Source: an uncultured Aquimonas sp.
GTDB lineage: Bacteria > Pseudomonadota > Gammaproteobacteria > Xanthomonadales > Xanthomonadaceae
DNA length: 14,957 nt
Direction of reading: 5' to 3'
NCBI GenBank assembly: GCA_946481615.1
Contig: CAMLOR010000062.1
Coordinates: 1 to 14,957, forward strand
A program made the translations under genes and the position numbers. The notes under the pieces are model-generated. The model was not told where the DNA came from, did not search any database, and saw only the letters and a list, made by a program, of their open reading frames with translations. The stretch's first letter is position 1. Each line of letters opens with the position of its first letter. Positions 6,024 to 14,957 of the stretch are shown piece after piece.

Positions 6024-8177
6024 ATGAAGGCACGCGCATCGGCATGGCTGCTCTGTTGCATCGCCTTCGGTTCCGCGGCGGCGCAGCCTCCACCGGCCGA
6101 ACCCAGCGTCGCGCGGCATCCGGAAGAAACGCGGGCGCTCACGGCCCCGGCCGACGTGCTCGCCGGCCTGCCCGCCAGGCTCGAAGCAGCGCAGGCGCGC
6201 GGCGATGCGCGTGAGGAAGCCCTGCTGAGGCTGGCCGAGTCGAATGCCTGCCGCATGGTGGTGCGCGTGCCCTGCCAGGCGCAGGCTGCCGCCCAGGCGC
6301 GCGAAGCGGCCGCGAGGGCCGGCTCGCACGACCTCGTCGTGCGCGGCTACATCCTGGAAGCCAGCGCCGAGATCGCGCGCCAGGATTTCACCCGTGCCGA
6401 GCAGCTGCTGATCGAAGCCCAGGGCGAGCTGCGCCGCCATCCGCATCCGCTGCTGCTGGGCGACGCGATGCTCGCGTATTCGACGATCAGCTATTCGCTG
6501 GGCAACGAAGCGCGCTCGGAAGACTACGCGCACCGCGGCCTCGAGGCGCTGGGGACGACGCCGGCCCTCACGATCCGCATCCGCCTGTTGCGCAACCTGG
6601 CACGCGCGCAGGCACAACAGGGCCGCTACGACGAAGCCGAACGAGCGCTCGAACAAGGCCTGGCGCTGTCGCCGCCCGGCGAAGATCCGCGCCTGCGCGC
6701 CGAACTCCACACCGAATCGGCGCGCCTCGCACAGCAGCGTCACGATCCTGCCGCGCAACGCATGCATGCCGAGGCCGCCCTCGCGATCGGCCTGGAGCTC
6801 GACAATGCACCGGTCAGCGGCGGCGCGCGCGAATTGCTCGGCGACGCTGCACAGGCCGCCGGCGACCTGGCCTTGGCCGAAACTCGTTTCGGCGAAGCGG
6901 TACGGGATTTCGAACTCGCCAGCCTGCCGCGCGACGAACGCCGCGCGATTCGCCGCCTGATCCCGCTGCTGCTCGATCGCGGCGCCGATCCGCTGGCCGA
7001 ACCGCACGTGCGGCGGCTGATCGAACTGGACGCGCGCCTGGAAGCGCAGGACCAGTCCGCCATGTCGGCCAACTTCGACGCCCGTCTCGCGCAGGCCGAG
7101 CAGGGCTATGCCATGCAGCTGCTGCAGCAATCGGTGCAGGCCACCGAGCAGCGCCGGGTACTGCTGCGTTGGCTGATCGCCGCCGGTGCGGCGCTGTTGC
7201 TCGTCCTGGCCGGCGTCGCGATCGCGCAGCGCCGCAGCAGCAAGCGGCTGGCCGAAGCGCTGGCGCGGGCGCGCGACAACGAAGCGCGCTACCAGGCCCT
7301 CACCGATCACATGCCGGCGGCGATCGTCGAACTGGATCGCGAACTGCGTTTCCGGCAGGTCAATGCCTGGCTGGTGCAGCGCGTCGGACAACCGGCCTCG
7401 GAGATCCTCGGACGCACGGTGCGCGAAGTGCGCGGCGAGGAACTGGGCGCGCAGTGGCAGCCGTATCTGGAGGCCACGCTGGCCGGCGAGATTTCGCACT
7501 GCGAAGTGAAGACCATCCGCGGCGGCAGGCCCGTGTATCTCGACTCCACGTTCCTGCCGCGGCGCGCGCCGGACGGCAGCGTGGCCGGCATCTACGCGCT
7601 CACCTTCGACGTGACGCAGCTGAAGCTGGCGCAGGAAGAACTCGAGCAGCTCGCGCGCATCGACAGCCTCACCGGCATCGCCAACCGCCGCCATCTCGAC
7701 GAGCGCCTCGCCGCGATCCTGGCGCACGCACGGCGCATGAATCGCGGCGTGGCGGTGCTGGCGCTGGATCTGGACCGCTTCAAGAGCATCAACGACACGC
7801 TGGGCCACGCCGCCGGCGACGCCGTGCTGCGCGAGTTCGTCGCGCGTGTGCTGCGCTGCGTGCGCAAGGACGATTTCCTGGCACGCCTGGGCGGCGACGA
7901 GTTCATCCTGGTGGTGGAGGAACCGCCCGCGGTGGCGGGCGAGATCATCGCGCGCAAGCTGCTGGGCTGCATGCAGGCGCCGATGTCGGTGCTGGGCACC
8001 GATCTGCAGACCTCCGTCAGCATCGGCGTGGCCTTCGGCGACGGCCGCAATTCGGCGGAGCAGCTGCTCGCGGCGGCCGACGAAGCGCTTTACGAGGCCA
8101 AGGCGAAGGGCCGTGCCACCTTCGCCATCCGCCATGCCGGCGCCGCGCAGCCGGAGCCGCCGCGCAGCGCCGGTTGA
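6024..8177 (+). CDS. Membrane diguanylate cyclase: periplasmic helical-repeat sensor, PAS and GGDEF domains
   Basis: A 717-residue protein expected to make cyclic di-GMP from two GTP. Residues 1-20 are a signal peptide (hydrophobic core, then SAAAQ). Residues about 21-378 are Ala/Leu/Glu-rich helices with TPR-like pairs, for example RYDEAERALEQGL at 201-213, and should be periplasmic. One membrane helix lies at about 380-401, followed by an RRSSKR stop-transfer signal. A PAS domain (about 418-535) begins YQALTDHMPAAIVELD. The GGDEF domain (about 545-700) has DSLTGIANRR, LDLDRFKSINDTLGHAAGD and an intact GGDEF at 623-627. RKDD at 614-617 stands exactly five residues before GGDEF, matching the RxxD inhibitory I-site, so product feedback inhibition is likely. 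No EAL or HD-GYP domain is present. The ligand of the periplasmic and PAS parts is unknown. The gene ends 7 bp from the convergent peptidase gene. Confidence 0.92.
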   Translation: MKARASAWLLCCIAFGSAAAQPPPAEPSVARHPEETRALTAPADVLAGLPARLEAAQARGDAREEALLRLAESNACRMVVRVPCQAQAAAQAREAAARAGSHDLVVRGYILEASAEIARQDFTRAEQLLIEAQGELRRHPHPLLLGDAMLAYSTISYSLGNEARSEDYAHRGLEALGTTPALTIRIRLLRNLARAQAQQGRYDEAERALEQGLALSPPGEDPRLRAELHTESARLAQQRHDPAAQRMHAEAALAIGLELDNAPVSGGARELLGDAAQAAGDLALAETRFGEAVRDFELASLPRDERRAIRRLIPLLLDRGADPLAEPHVRRLIELDARLEAQDQSAMSANFDARLAQAEQGYAMQLLQQSVQATEQRRVLLRWLIAAGAALLLVLAGVAIAQRRSSKRLAEALARARDNEARYQALTDHMPAAIVELDRELRFRQVNAWLVQRVGQPASEILGRTVREVRGEELGAQWQPYLEATLAGEISHCEVKTIRGGRPVYLDSTFLPRRAPDGSVAGIYALTFDVTQLKLAQEELEQLARIDSLTGIANRRHLDERLAAILAHARRMNRGVAVLALDLDRFKSINDTLGHAAGDAVLREFVARVLRCVRKDDFLARLGGDEFILVVEEPPAVAGEIIARKLLGCMQAPMSVLGTDLQTSVSIGVAFGDGRNSAEQLLAAADEALYEAKAKGRATFAIRHAGAAQPEPPRSAG

Positions 8178-8184
8178 GCACGCG

Positions 8185-9138
8185 TCAGTCGTCCTTCACC
8201 GCGGAATTGTCGTCCTCGCCGGCGCGGTCTTCGGCGGCCGGTTGATCGGCGTCGGCTTCCACCGCATCGACGTCGGGCGCGGTGCCGCCGACCTCGGGTT
8301 CGCCGATGCCGGGCAGCTTGGCCGGATCGCCGAGCAGCGCGGCGGCGTCGATGCGCTGTGCCTGCCAGCGCGTGCCGAAGTGCAGGTGCGGGCCCGTGGT
8401 GCGGCCGGTTTCGCCCACGCTGCCGAGCTTCTCGCCGCGCTTGACCTGCTGGCCTTCCTCCACCGCCATGTCGGCCAGATGGAACGACATCGTGACGAGG
8501 CCGCCGCCATGGTCCACCAGCACGGTGTTGCCCGAGTAGAACTGATCCTGCGCCAGCACCACGGTGCCGTCGGCCGGCGACGCCACCGCCGTGCCTGCCC
8601 CGATCTGGTAATCGAGGCCGGTGTGGCGGCTCTTGATCTTGCCGTTGTAGGTGCGACGTTCGCAGAAGTCGCTGCGATCCTTGGTGCCGGCGCCTTTCGC
8701 AGGCGCGGCCAGCGGCAGACTGAAGCGAGGATGCACGTCGTCGGCGCCGTTGACGGCCGCGACGATGGCCTCGCGTTCCTTCGCGGCGCGCTGTCGATCG
8801 GCTTCCGAAACTTCGATGTATTCGGGCTTGTCGAGCGTGATCTCGGTCTCGGTGCATTCGCGCTCTTCCACCGTGAGCGAGCCGAGCGACTGCTTGCCTG
8901 CGGCGTCCCACAGCGCGACTTCGTGCACGCCGGTCTTCGTCGTCATGTCGACGGGGTAGTAGCACACGCCCTGGATGGCGATGTAGCGCTTGCCCGCGAT
9001 GCCGCATTCGGCGGCGTTCATGCCGCTCCAGCGCGCGACGCCGCCCTGCAACACTTTGGCGGAAGGACGCTCCTGTGCGACGGCGGCGACGGGGATCGCG
9101 AGCGCGAGCAGCGGCGCGATGAGGATGCGATGGCGCAT
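8185..9138 (-). CDS. Secreted M23 (LytM-family) metallopeptidase with acidic C-terminal tail
   Basis: A 317-residue predicted zinc endopeptidase that would cut peptidoglycan cross-bridges. Residues 1-22 form a signal peptide ending AVAQ. A middle region of no recognised family (about 23-135) carries Cys45, Cys59 and Cys95; with Cys159 the total is four, so disulfides are possible. The peptidase domain (about 155-265) has HTGLD (His172, Asp176), a conserved His220 in SFHL and HLH (His251, His253), so all metal and catalytic positions are kept. The last 39 residues contain 14 Asp/Glu against two basic residues and look disordered. The ATG is preceded by GGAG with a 6-nt spacer. It is transcribed toward the diguanylate cyclase gene. 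It is not adjacent to a known partner, so the target bond and timing are unknown. The domain order is unlike NlpD or EnvC, as there is no LysM and no coiled coil. Confidence 0.87.
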   Translation of the reverse strand: MRHRILIAPLLALAIPVAAVAQERPSAKVLQGGVARWSGMNAAECGIAGKRYIAIQGVCYYPVDMTTKTGVHEVALWDAAGKQSLGSLTVEERECTETEITLDKPEYIEVSEADRQRAAKEREAIVAAVNGADDVHPRFSLPLAAPAKGAGTKDRSDFCERRTYNGKIKSRHTGLDYQIGAGTAVASPADGTVVLAQDQFYSGNTVLVDHGGGLVTMSFHLADMAVEEGQQVKRGEKLGSVGETGRTTGPHLHFGTRWQAQRIDAAALLGDPAKLPGIGEPEVGGTAPDVDAVEADADQPAAEDRAGEDDNSAVKDD

Positions 9139-9184
9139 GGGTATCTCCGCAACGAGTGGTTGCGGTGCCTTCCCCGGCGCGGAT

Positions 9185-9190
9185 GTTTTA
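9185..9190 (-). promoter_or_regulatory. Possible -10 box of the acidic-tail M23 gene
   Basis: On the minus strand TTAAAAC gives a TAAAAC hexamer about 47 bp before the ATG. It is AT-rich in otherwise very GC-rich DNA, but there is no recognisable -35 hexamer 17 bp upstream. Confidence 0.25.
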
Positions 9191-9246
9191 ACACGCGCGG
9201 CGAAGCGCGATGCGCATGCTGGGCGCGCTGATTCAGCGGGCTTTTA

Positions 9247-9271
9247 CTCCCTCCCCTTCAAGGAGAGGGAG
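9247..9271. repeat. Palindromic CTCCCTC...GAGGGAG element at the Nudix gene end
   Basis: Seven outer base pairs (9247-9253 with 9265-9271), one C/A mismatch, then CCTT pairing with AAGG around a one-base centre. The stop codon of the Nudix/ThiE-like gene (9258-9260) is at its centre. It could form a strong RNA hairpin on either strand, and the flanks are AT-rich (CTTTTA on the left, AAAAG on the right). It looks like a mobile or REP-like intergenic palindrome, but no second copy occurs in this window. Confidence 0.55.
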
Positions 9272-10159
9272 AAAAGGCGCGGATGGCGGCGATGCCCTGG
9301 GCGCCGTGGGCGCGCGCATCGGCGTGATCGTCGAGCGTTAGGCCACCGAGCGCGTACACGGGCAACGCGGCTTGTTCGCGGATGTCGGCGAACCGTTCCC
9401 AACCGAGCGGTGCCGCATCGGGATGCGAGGCGGTGGCGCGCACCGGCCCCAGGACGGCGAAATCGCAACCGATCGCATCGGCGTGGCGCAATTCGTCGAT
9501 GTCGTGGCACGACGCGGCGACATGCGCGAACGCCGGCCGCTGTCTCGCATCGCGCAGGTGCGCGCTGGTGAGGTGCACGCCGGCGCCCAGTTCGCGCGCT
9601 AGCTCGAAGGCGTCGGGATGGCCGCTGTTGATCGACAGTTCGATCCCGCGTTCCACCAGCGTACGCGCCATCGCATGTAGCGCCTCGCGGGTCGCGTGCT
9701 TCGCCCGCAGCTGCACGCGGTGCGCATCGTCGGGCACGCGCCCGTCTTCGGTGATGACATAGCGATCGGGCTGCTGCAGCGCGGCGACCACGGGGCGGTC
9801 GGCACTCGGCATCGGATAGCTGCCGAGCTTGTCGGGTGCGACCCAGGCCAGCGCCTGCGATTCGAGTCCGCGCGCACGGCCGGCGAAGCTCGCCGCGCGG
9901 CGCACGTCGAGCAGGATGCGCTTGTGCGCGTAAGCATGGGGCACGGCGATCAGTGGCGAGTGTTCGCCGATCTCGATGCCGAGCTCCTCGCGCAGCTCGC
10001 GCGCGAGCGCCTGTTCGGGAGTTTCATCGGGTTCGACCTTGCCGCCGGGGAATTCCCACAGGCCGGCCAGGTCGCGGCCGTCCGTGCGGCGCGCCAGCAG
10101 GATGCGGCCGCGCGCGTCCGTCAGGATCGCGGCGGCGACATGGACGCGCGGGGCGTCCG

Positions 10160-10163
<4 letters not shown>
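9258..10163 (-). CDS. Nudix hydrolase (MutT-like) fused to a ThiE/TenI-like domain
   Basis: A protein of about 301 residues with two domains. Residues about 6-130 are a Nudix domain: [20 protein letters not shown], then a perfect Nudix box from G41 to I63 (G, E47, R55-E56-L57, E59-E60, G62-I63), as in MutT enzymes that hydrolyse oxidised dGTP. Residues about 133-297 resemble thiamine-phosphate synthase ([32 protein letters not shown]). However, the usual IND(R) phosphate/pyrophosphate segment reads SINSGHP and the threonine/lysine-rich loop after GP(I/V) is replaced, so thiamine synthase activity is doubtful. Such fusions are known in gammaproteobacteria and their second domain has no firm role. 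No ATG, GTG or TTG is available near the family start. The best candidate is CTG at 10163-10161, overlapping the secA TGA. The last residues (SPSP) come from a palindromic repeat. Confidence 0.85.
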
Positions 10164-12892
<2,729 letters not shown>

Positions 12893-12918
12893 GCTGGTTC
12901 CGGGCGGCGCAAGAGAAA

Positions 12919-12937
12919 CGGCCGCCATGGGCGGCCG
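12919..12937 (-). terminator. Strong hairpin with U-rich tail in the secA leader
   Basis: CGGCCGCC and GGCGGCCG form a perfect 8-bp stem with a 3-nt loop. Read toward secA, the stem is followed by TTTCTCTT. It is shaped like an intrinsic terminator and lies 26 bp before the secA ATG. It could end transcription from the upstream peptidase gene or, if secA transcription starts just before it, act as a leader attenuator or mRNA stabiliser. Confidence 0.5.
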
Positions 12938-12945
12938 AGCAGGAT

Positions 12946-12951
12946 ATTGTA
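12946..12951 (-). promoter_or_regulatory. Probable -10 box (TACAAT) of secA
   Basis: TTACAATAT on the minus strand, about 54 bp before the secA ATG, is the best -10 match in this gap. The only TTGA-type hexamer (TTGAAT) is 25 bp upstream, too far for a standard -35. A start near 12939 would put the 8-bp hairpin at the very 5' end of the mRNA. Confidence 0.4.
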
Positions 12952-12982
12952 ACGCTTTGGGGGAGGCGGCAGGCGAATTCAA

Positions 12983-12998
12983 GGCGGCCTCGGCCGCC
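12983..12998 (-). terminator. GC-rich hairpin after the membrane M23 gene
   Basis: GGCGGCC and GGCCGCC pair around two bases (in practice a 6-bp stem with a 4-base loop) and are followed on the minus strand by TTGAATT. It lies 22 bp past the peptidase stop. The tail is only partly T-rich, so termination is uncertain. Confidence 0.35.
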
Positions 12999-13019
12999 GG
13001 CGCCGCCCGGGCGCGCGGA

Positions 13020-13949
13020 TCAGCCGCGCGCGGCCTTGAGATATTGCTTCGGATTGACGACGCGGTCGTCCTTCCACACCTCGAAGTGCACGTGGGTGCC
13101 GGTCGAACGGCCGGTCGAGCCCATCTTGGCCACGACCTGCCCGGCGCGCACGCGCTGGCCCGGGGCCACCAGATTCTGCGAGTTGTGGCCGTAGCGGGTC
13201 ATGTAGCCGTTGCCGTGATCGATGTCGATCACGTTGCCGTAGCCGCTGCGGTTGCCGGCGAAGGAGACGACACCGTCGGCGACGGCCAGGATGTCGGATC
13301 CGCGCGGACCGGCGAAATCGACGCCGGGGTGGAAATCGCCGCCGCCGGTGAAGGGATCGGCGCGGTGGCCGAACACCGAGGAAGCATAGCCCGTGCGCAC
13401 CGGCAACCCGGTGGGCATCAGGTCCTGGTCGAGATCGCGGTCGAGCAGCAGGCTCTCGAGCAGCTCGAGCTGGTGCGACTGTTGGGTGAGTCGGGCTCCG
13501 AGTTCGTCCATCGTCTGCTGGAGCTCGGTCGAAGCGGCCGGCACGGCGATAGTGACATCGTGCGAGGCGGGACCACCGACCGGCGGCGGCTCGCTGAAAT
13601 CGAATTCGCCGTCGTCGAGGCGGCCGATGCGGGTCAGGCGTTCGCCGAGTGCGTTCAGGCGGTTGGCCTGGGCCTGCAGTTCGGCGAGCTTCACGCTCAT
13701 GGCGTTGAGTTCGCGTTGCGACTCGCCCTGTGCGGCGGAGAGATCGTCCTGCTGATCCTGCACCTGCAGGCGCAGCTCGTCGATCTCGGCGAGCGCGGCG
13801 GCATCGGCGCCGCGCATCAGATAACCGGCTCCCGCGCCCAGGCCCAGCAGGCCGAGCAGGAAGCTGCAACACAACGCCTGGGTGCGAGGATCGCGCAGGG
13901 CGATCTTCTTAGGCGTCTTGAGGAATTTCGCTACGATGATGACGTTCAT
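13020..13949 (-). CDS. Membrane-anchored M23 peptidase with coiled coil
   Basis: A 309-residue predicted peptidoglycan endopeptidase. The start [18 protein letters not shown] at 13949 fits the proteins usually found between lpxC and secA; the open frame extends further upstream without conservation. A basic cytoplasmic end is followed by a membrane helix at about 25-45. Residues about 50-110 form a heptad-like Leu/Gln/Glu coiled coil in the periplasm. The M23 domain (about 185-305) has the usual lead-in [23 protein letters not shown], with His207 and Asp211, then GYMTRYGHN (His255) and GTHVHFEVW (His286, His288), so the zinc site is complete. Related coiled-coil LytM proteins work in septal or lateral wall cleavage. 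Divergent dciA begins about 28 bp away, so the promoters of the two genes must lie within each other's 5' coding regions. Confidence 0.9.
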   Translation of the reverse strand: MNVIIVAKFLKTPKKIALRDPRTQALCCSFLLGLLGLGAGAGYLMRGADAAALAEIDELRLQVQDQQDDLSAAQGESQRELNAMSVKLAELQAQANRLNALGERLTRIGRLDDGEFDFSEPPPVGGPASHDVTIAVPAASTELQQTMDELGARLTQQSHQLELLESLLLDRDLDQDLMPTGLPVRTGYASSVFGHRADPFTGGGDFHPGVDFAGPRGSDILAVADGVVSFAGNRSGYGNVIDIDHGNGYMTRYGHNSQNLVAPGQRVRAGQVVAKMGSTGRSTGTHVHFEVWKDDRVVNPKQYLKAARG

Positions 13950-13977
13950 CCATCCTGCGTCCGTCAATCGTTTGCCC

Positions 13978-14388
13978 ATGCAGCCTGCCAGCAAGTCCCT
14001 ACCCGGCGACCTGACCAGCGTGATCGAACGCGCGAAACAGCTCGACGCGCTCGACCGGCGACTGCGCCAGTCCCTGCCCCCTGCGCTCGCCGCCCATGTC
14101 AGGCTCGGCAACGTGCGCGATGGCAGGCTTGTCTTTCTCGTCAGCTCTCCCGTCTGGAAGGCCAAGCTGCGGCTGCATGCGGACGCTTTGCGCGACGCTG
14201 CCGCCGCCGCAGGCCTTCAGGCGAGCGGAATGACGGTGAAAGTGGCAACGATGCAGCCCGTTCCCCCGGATGCGGCACCGCGTACCCCCCTGTCTCCCGC
14301 CGCGCGCGAAACCCTGCGCGCCGCGGCTTTTGCTACAGCGGACCCGGAACTGCGGGATCAGCTGCTGCGGATGGCCTCCCTGGCCTGA
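13978..14388 (+). CDS. dciA: DciA-like protein (DUF721), replicative helicase loader
   Basis: About 136 residues. The DUF721 segment reads LDALDRRLRQSLPPALAAHVRLGNVRDGRLVF, then SSPVWKAKLRLHADAL, and a more variable tail (VKVATMQPVPPD, LSPAARETLRAAA). DciA is the ancestral bacterial loader of the DnaB helicase, used where DnaC is absent, and this location beside lpxC, an M23 gene and secA is typical. The start is uncertain. ATG 13978 is chosen because it avoids overlap with the divergent M23 gene, but it has no Shine-Dalgarno. ATG 13936 or 13939 would follow a GAGGA at 13920-13924 and would overlap the M23 start by 11-14 bp. The conserved part begins only after residue 15 of the short form, so conservation does not decide. 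Confidence 0.82.
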   Translation: MQPASKSLPGDLTSVIERAKQLDALDRRLRQSLPPALAAHVRLGNVRDGRLVFLVSSPVWKAKLRLHADALRDAAAAAGLQASGMTVKVATMQPVPPDAAPRTPLSPAARETLRAAAFATADPELRDQLLRMASLA

Positions 14389-14399
14389 GTTCTCGTTCC

Positions 14400-14437
14400 T
14401 TGGGGTGCCGATACTCCCCAACCGCCGGGTCGGCGGT
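14400..14437. terminator. Pair of stem-loops between convergent dciA and lpxC
   Basis: TTGGGG (14400-14405) pairs with CCCCAA (14416-14421), and ACCGCCG (14421-14427) pairs with CGGCGGT (14431-14437) around GGT. They share one base, so both can nearly form together. Neither has a T-run on either strand, so they are candidate 3' structures for the two convergent transcripts rather than classic terminators. Confidence 0.35.
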
Positions 14438-14478
14438 CAAGTGTCTTGGCTTCAAACCGTGATGCCTGCCCGCCCCGT

Positions 14479-14957
14479 TCAGACCGCGGCCTGGGCCGGG
14501 TGCGAGTAGGAGATCGGGGCTTCCGGCGTGTCCGGGTAGGTGACCTCTTCCCAGGCCGTCCTGTCGGCGATGAGCGCGCGCAGGATCTGGTTGTTGAGCT
14601 GGTGCCCGCTCTTGTGGCCGTAGAAGGCGCCCACCAGGCTGTGGCCCAGCAGGTAGAGGTCGCCGATGGCGTCGAGGATCTTGTGCTTGACGAACTCGTC
14701 CTCGTAGCGCAGGCCGTCGTCGTTGAGGACGCGGTAGTCGTCCAGCACGATGGCGTTGTCCATCGAGCCGCCCAGCGCCAGGTTGCGCTCGCGCAGCATC
14801 TCGATGTCCTTCATGAAACCGAAGGTGCGGGCGCGGCTGACTTCCTTCACGAAGGAGGTCGTGGAGAAGTCGATCTCGGCGCGTGAGGTGGCCTTGGTGA
14901 AAATCGGGTGGTTGAAATCGATCGAGAACCCGACCTTGAAGCCGTCGAACGGCTCGA
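14479..14957 (-). CDS. lpxC: UDP-3-O-acyl-N-acetylglucosamine deacetylase LpxC, N-terminal part missing
   Basis: The first committed enzyme of lipid A synthesis, a zinc amidase of the cytoplasm. The window holds about 158 C-terminal residues of a protein usually near 300; the frame continues off the right edge. Visible family blocks are [59 protein letters not shown] and [10 protein letters not shown]. The His and Asp of [11 protein letters not shown] are two of the three zinc ligands, and the first His of GHKSGH is the conserved catalytic His; the third zinc ligand lies outside the window. The end PAQAAV is short and non-polar, loosely like the E. coli AVLA tail recognised by FtsH, but that resemblance alone does not show regulated degradation. 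An intact lpxC implies a lipid A-making Gram-negative cell. Confidence 0.96.
   Translation of the reverse strand, partial: EPFDGFKVGFSIDFNHPIFTKATSRAEIDFSTTSFVKEVSRARTFGFMKDIEMLRERNLALGGSMDNAIVLDDYRVLNDDGLRYEDEFVKHKILDAIGDLYLLGHSLVGAFYGHKSGHQLNNQILRALIADRTAWEEVTYPDTPEAPISYSHPAQAAV

Noticed and set aside
4636..6093. A 485-codon minus-strand frame across the CHRD gene end, dusB and the following gap
   Set aside because: It crosses gene boundaries and reads as the complement of dusB, with no family resemblance.
5979..8135. A 718-codon open frame on the minus strand opposite the diguanylate cyclase
   Set aside because: It is an antisense shadow: low-complexity Arg/His/Gln/Ala composition and no domain. 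The plus-strand gene has full GGDEF motifs and a strong ribosome binding site.
12893..12982. Upstream ATG at 12982 as the secA start
   Set aside because: The 30 added residues are non-conserved, cover the -10-like box and hairpin, and precede the canonical SecA N-terminus MLNKVL.
13950..14165. Upstream ATG at 14165 for the membrane M23 peptidase
   Set aside because: The extension runs through dciA codons on the opposite strand and puts 72 unrelated residues before the conserved MNVIIVAK start.

Overview
This window is a compact, high-GC bacterial chromosome segment holding eleven protein-coding genes, nine complete and two cut by the window edges. I see no RNA gene, insertion sequence, CRISPR array or phage gene. 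The gene content, the Nudix/ThiE-like fusion and the order lpxC - dciA - M23 peptidase - secA - Nudix point to a gammaproteobacterium, most likely of the Xanthomonadales (Lysobacterales). That placement is inference from gene families and synteny, not from a marker search.

Layout, left to right. (1) 1-1860, plus strand: the 3' part of a CNT-family (NupC-like) nucleoside transporter, then a ribokinase-type PfkB sugar kinase 4 bp downstream, probably a nucleoside uptake and ribose salvage operon. (2) 1941-4859, plus: a large exported repeat protein with two CHRD domains, three tandem DUF11 modules, a matching module at each end and a C-terminal IPTL-CTERM-like tail. (3) 4906-5907, plus: dusB, tRNA-dihydrouridine synthase B, with a TAAAAT box in a hairpin loop directly before the ATG and no fis gene after it. 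(4) 6024-8177, plus: a membrane diguanylate cyclase with a periplasmic helical-repeat sensor, a PAS domain and a GGDEF domain with an I-site. (5) 8185-9138, minus: a secreted M23 (LytM) peptidase, convergent with the cyclase. (6) 9258-13949, minus: a Nudix hydrolase/ThiE-like fusion whose best start is a CTG overlapping the secA stop; secA itself; and a membrane-anchored M23 peptidase with a coiled coil. (7) 13978-14388, plus: dciA, divergent from the M23 gene. (8) 14479-14957, minus: the 3' part of lpxC.

How the parts relate. The right-hand block is the cell-envelope and secretion cluster that in E. coli reads lpxC-secM-secA-mutT. Here secM is absent, and its place is taken by dciA (replicative helicase loader) and an M23 peptidase. 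The secA leader has its own promoter-like box and a strong hairpin with a U-rich tail. Both peptidases keep all metal ligands, so they are probably active wall hydrolases rather than LytM activators.

The clearest oddities are the CTGA start/stop overlap of secA and the Nudix gene, the palindrome that supplies the last codons of that same gene, the predicted leaderless dusB, and the architecture of the CHRD/DUF11 protein with its unclear anchoring. Nothing here amounts to a defence or mobile system. Gaps between genes are all below 130 bp.
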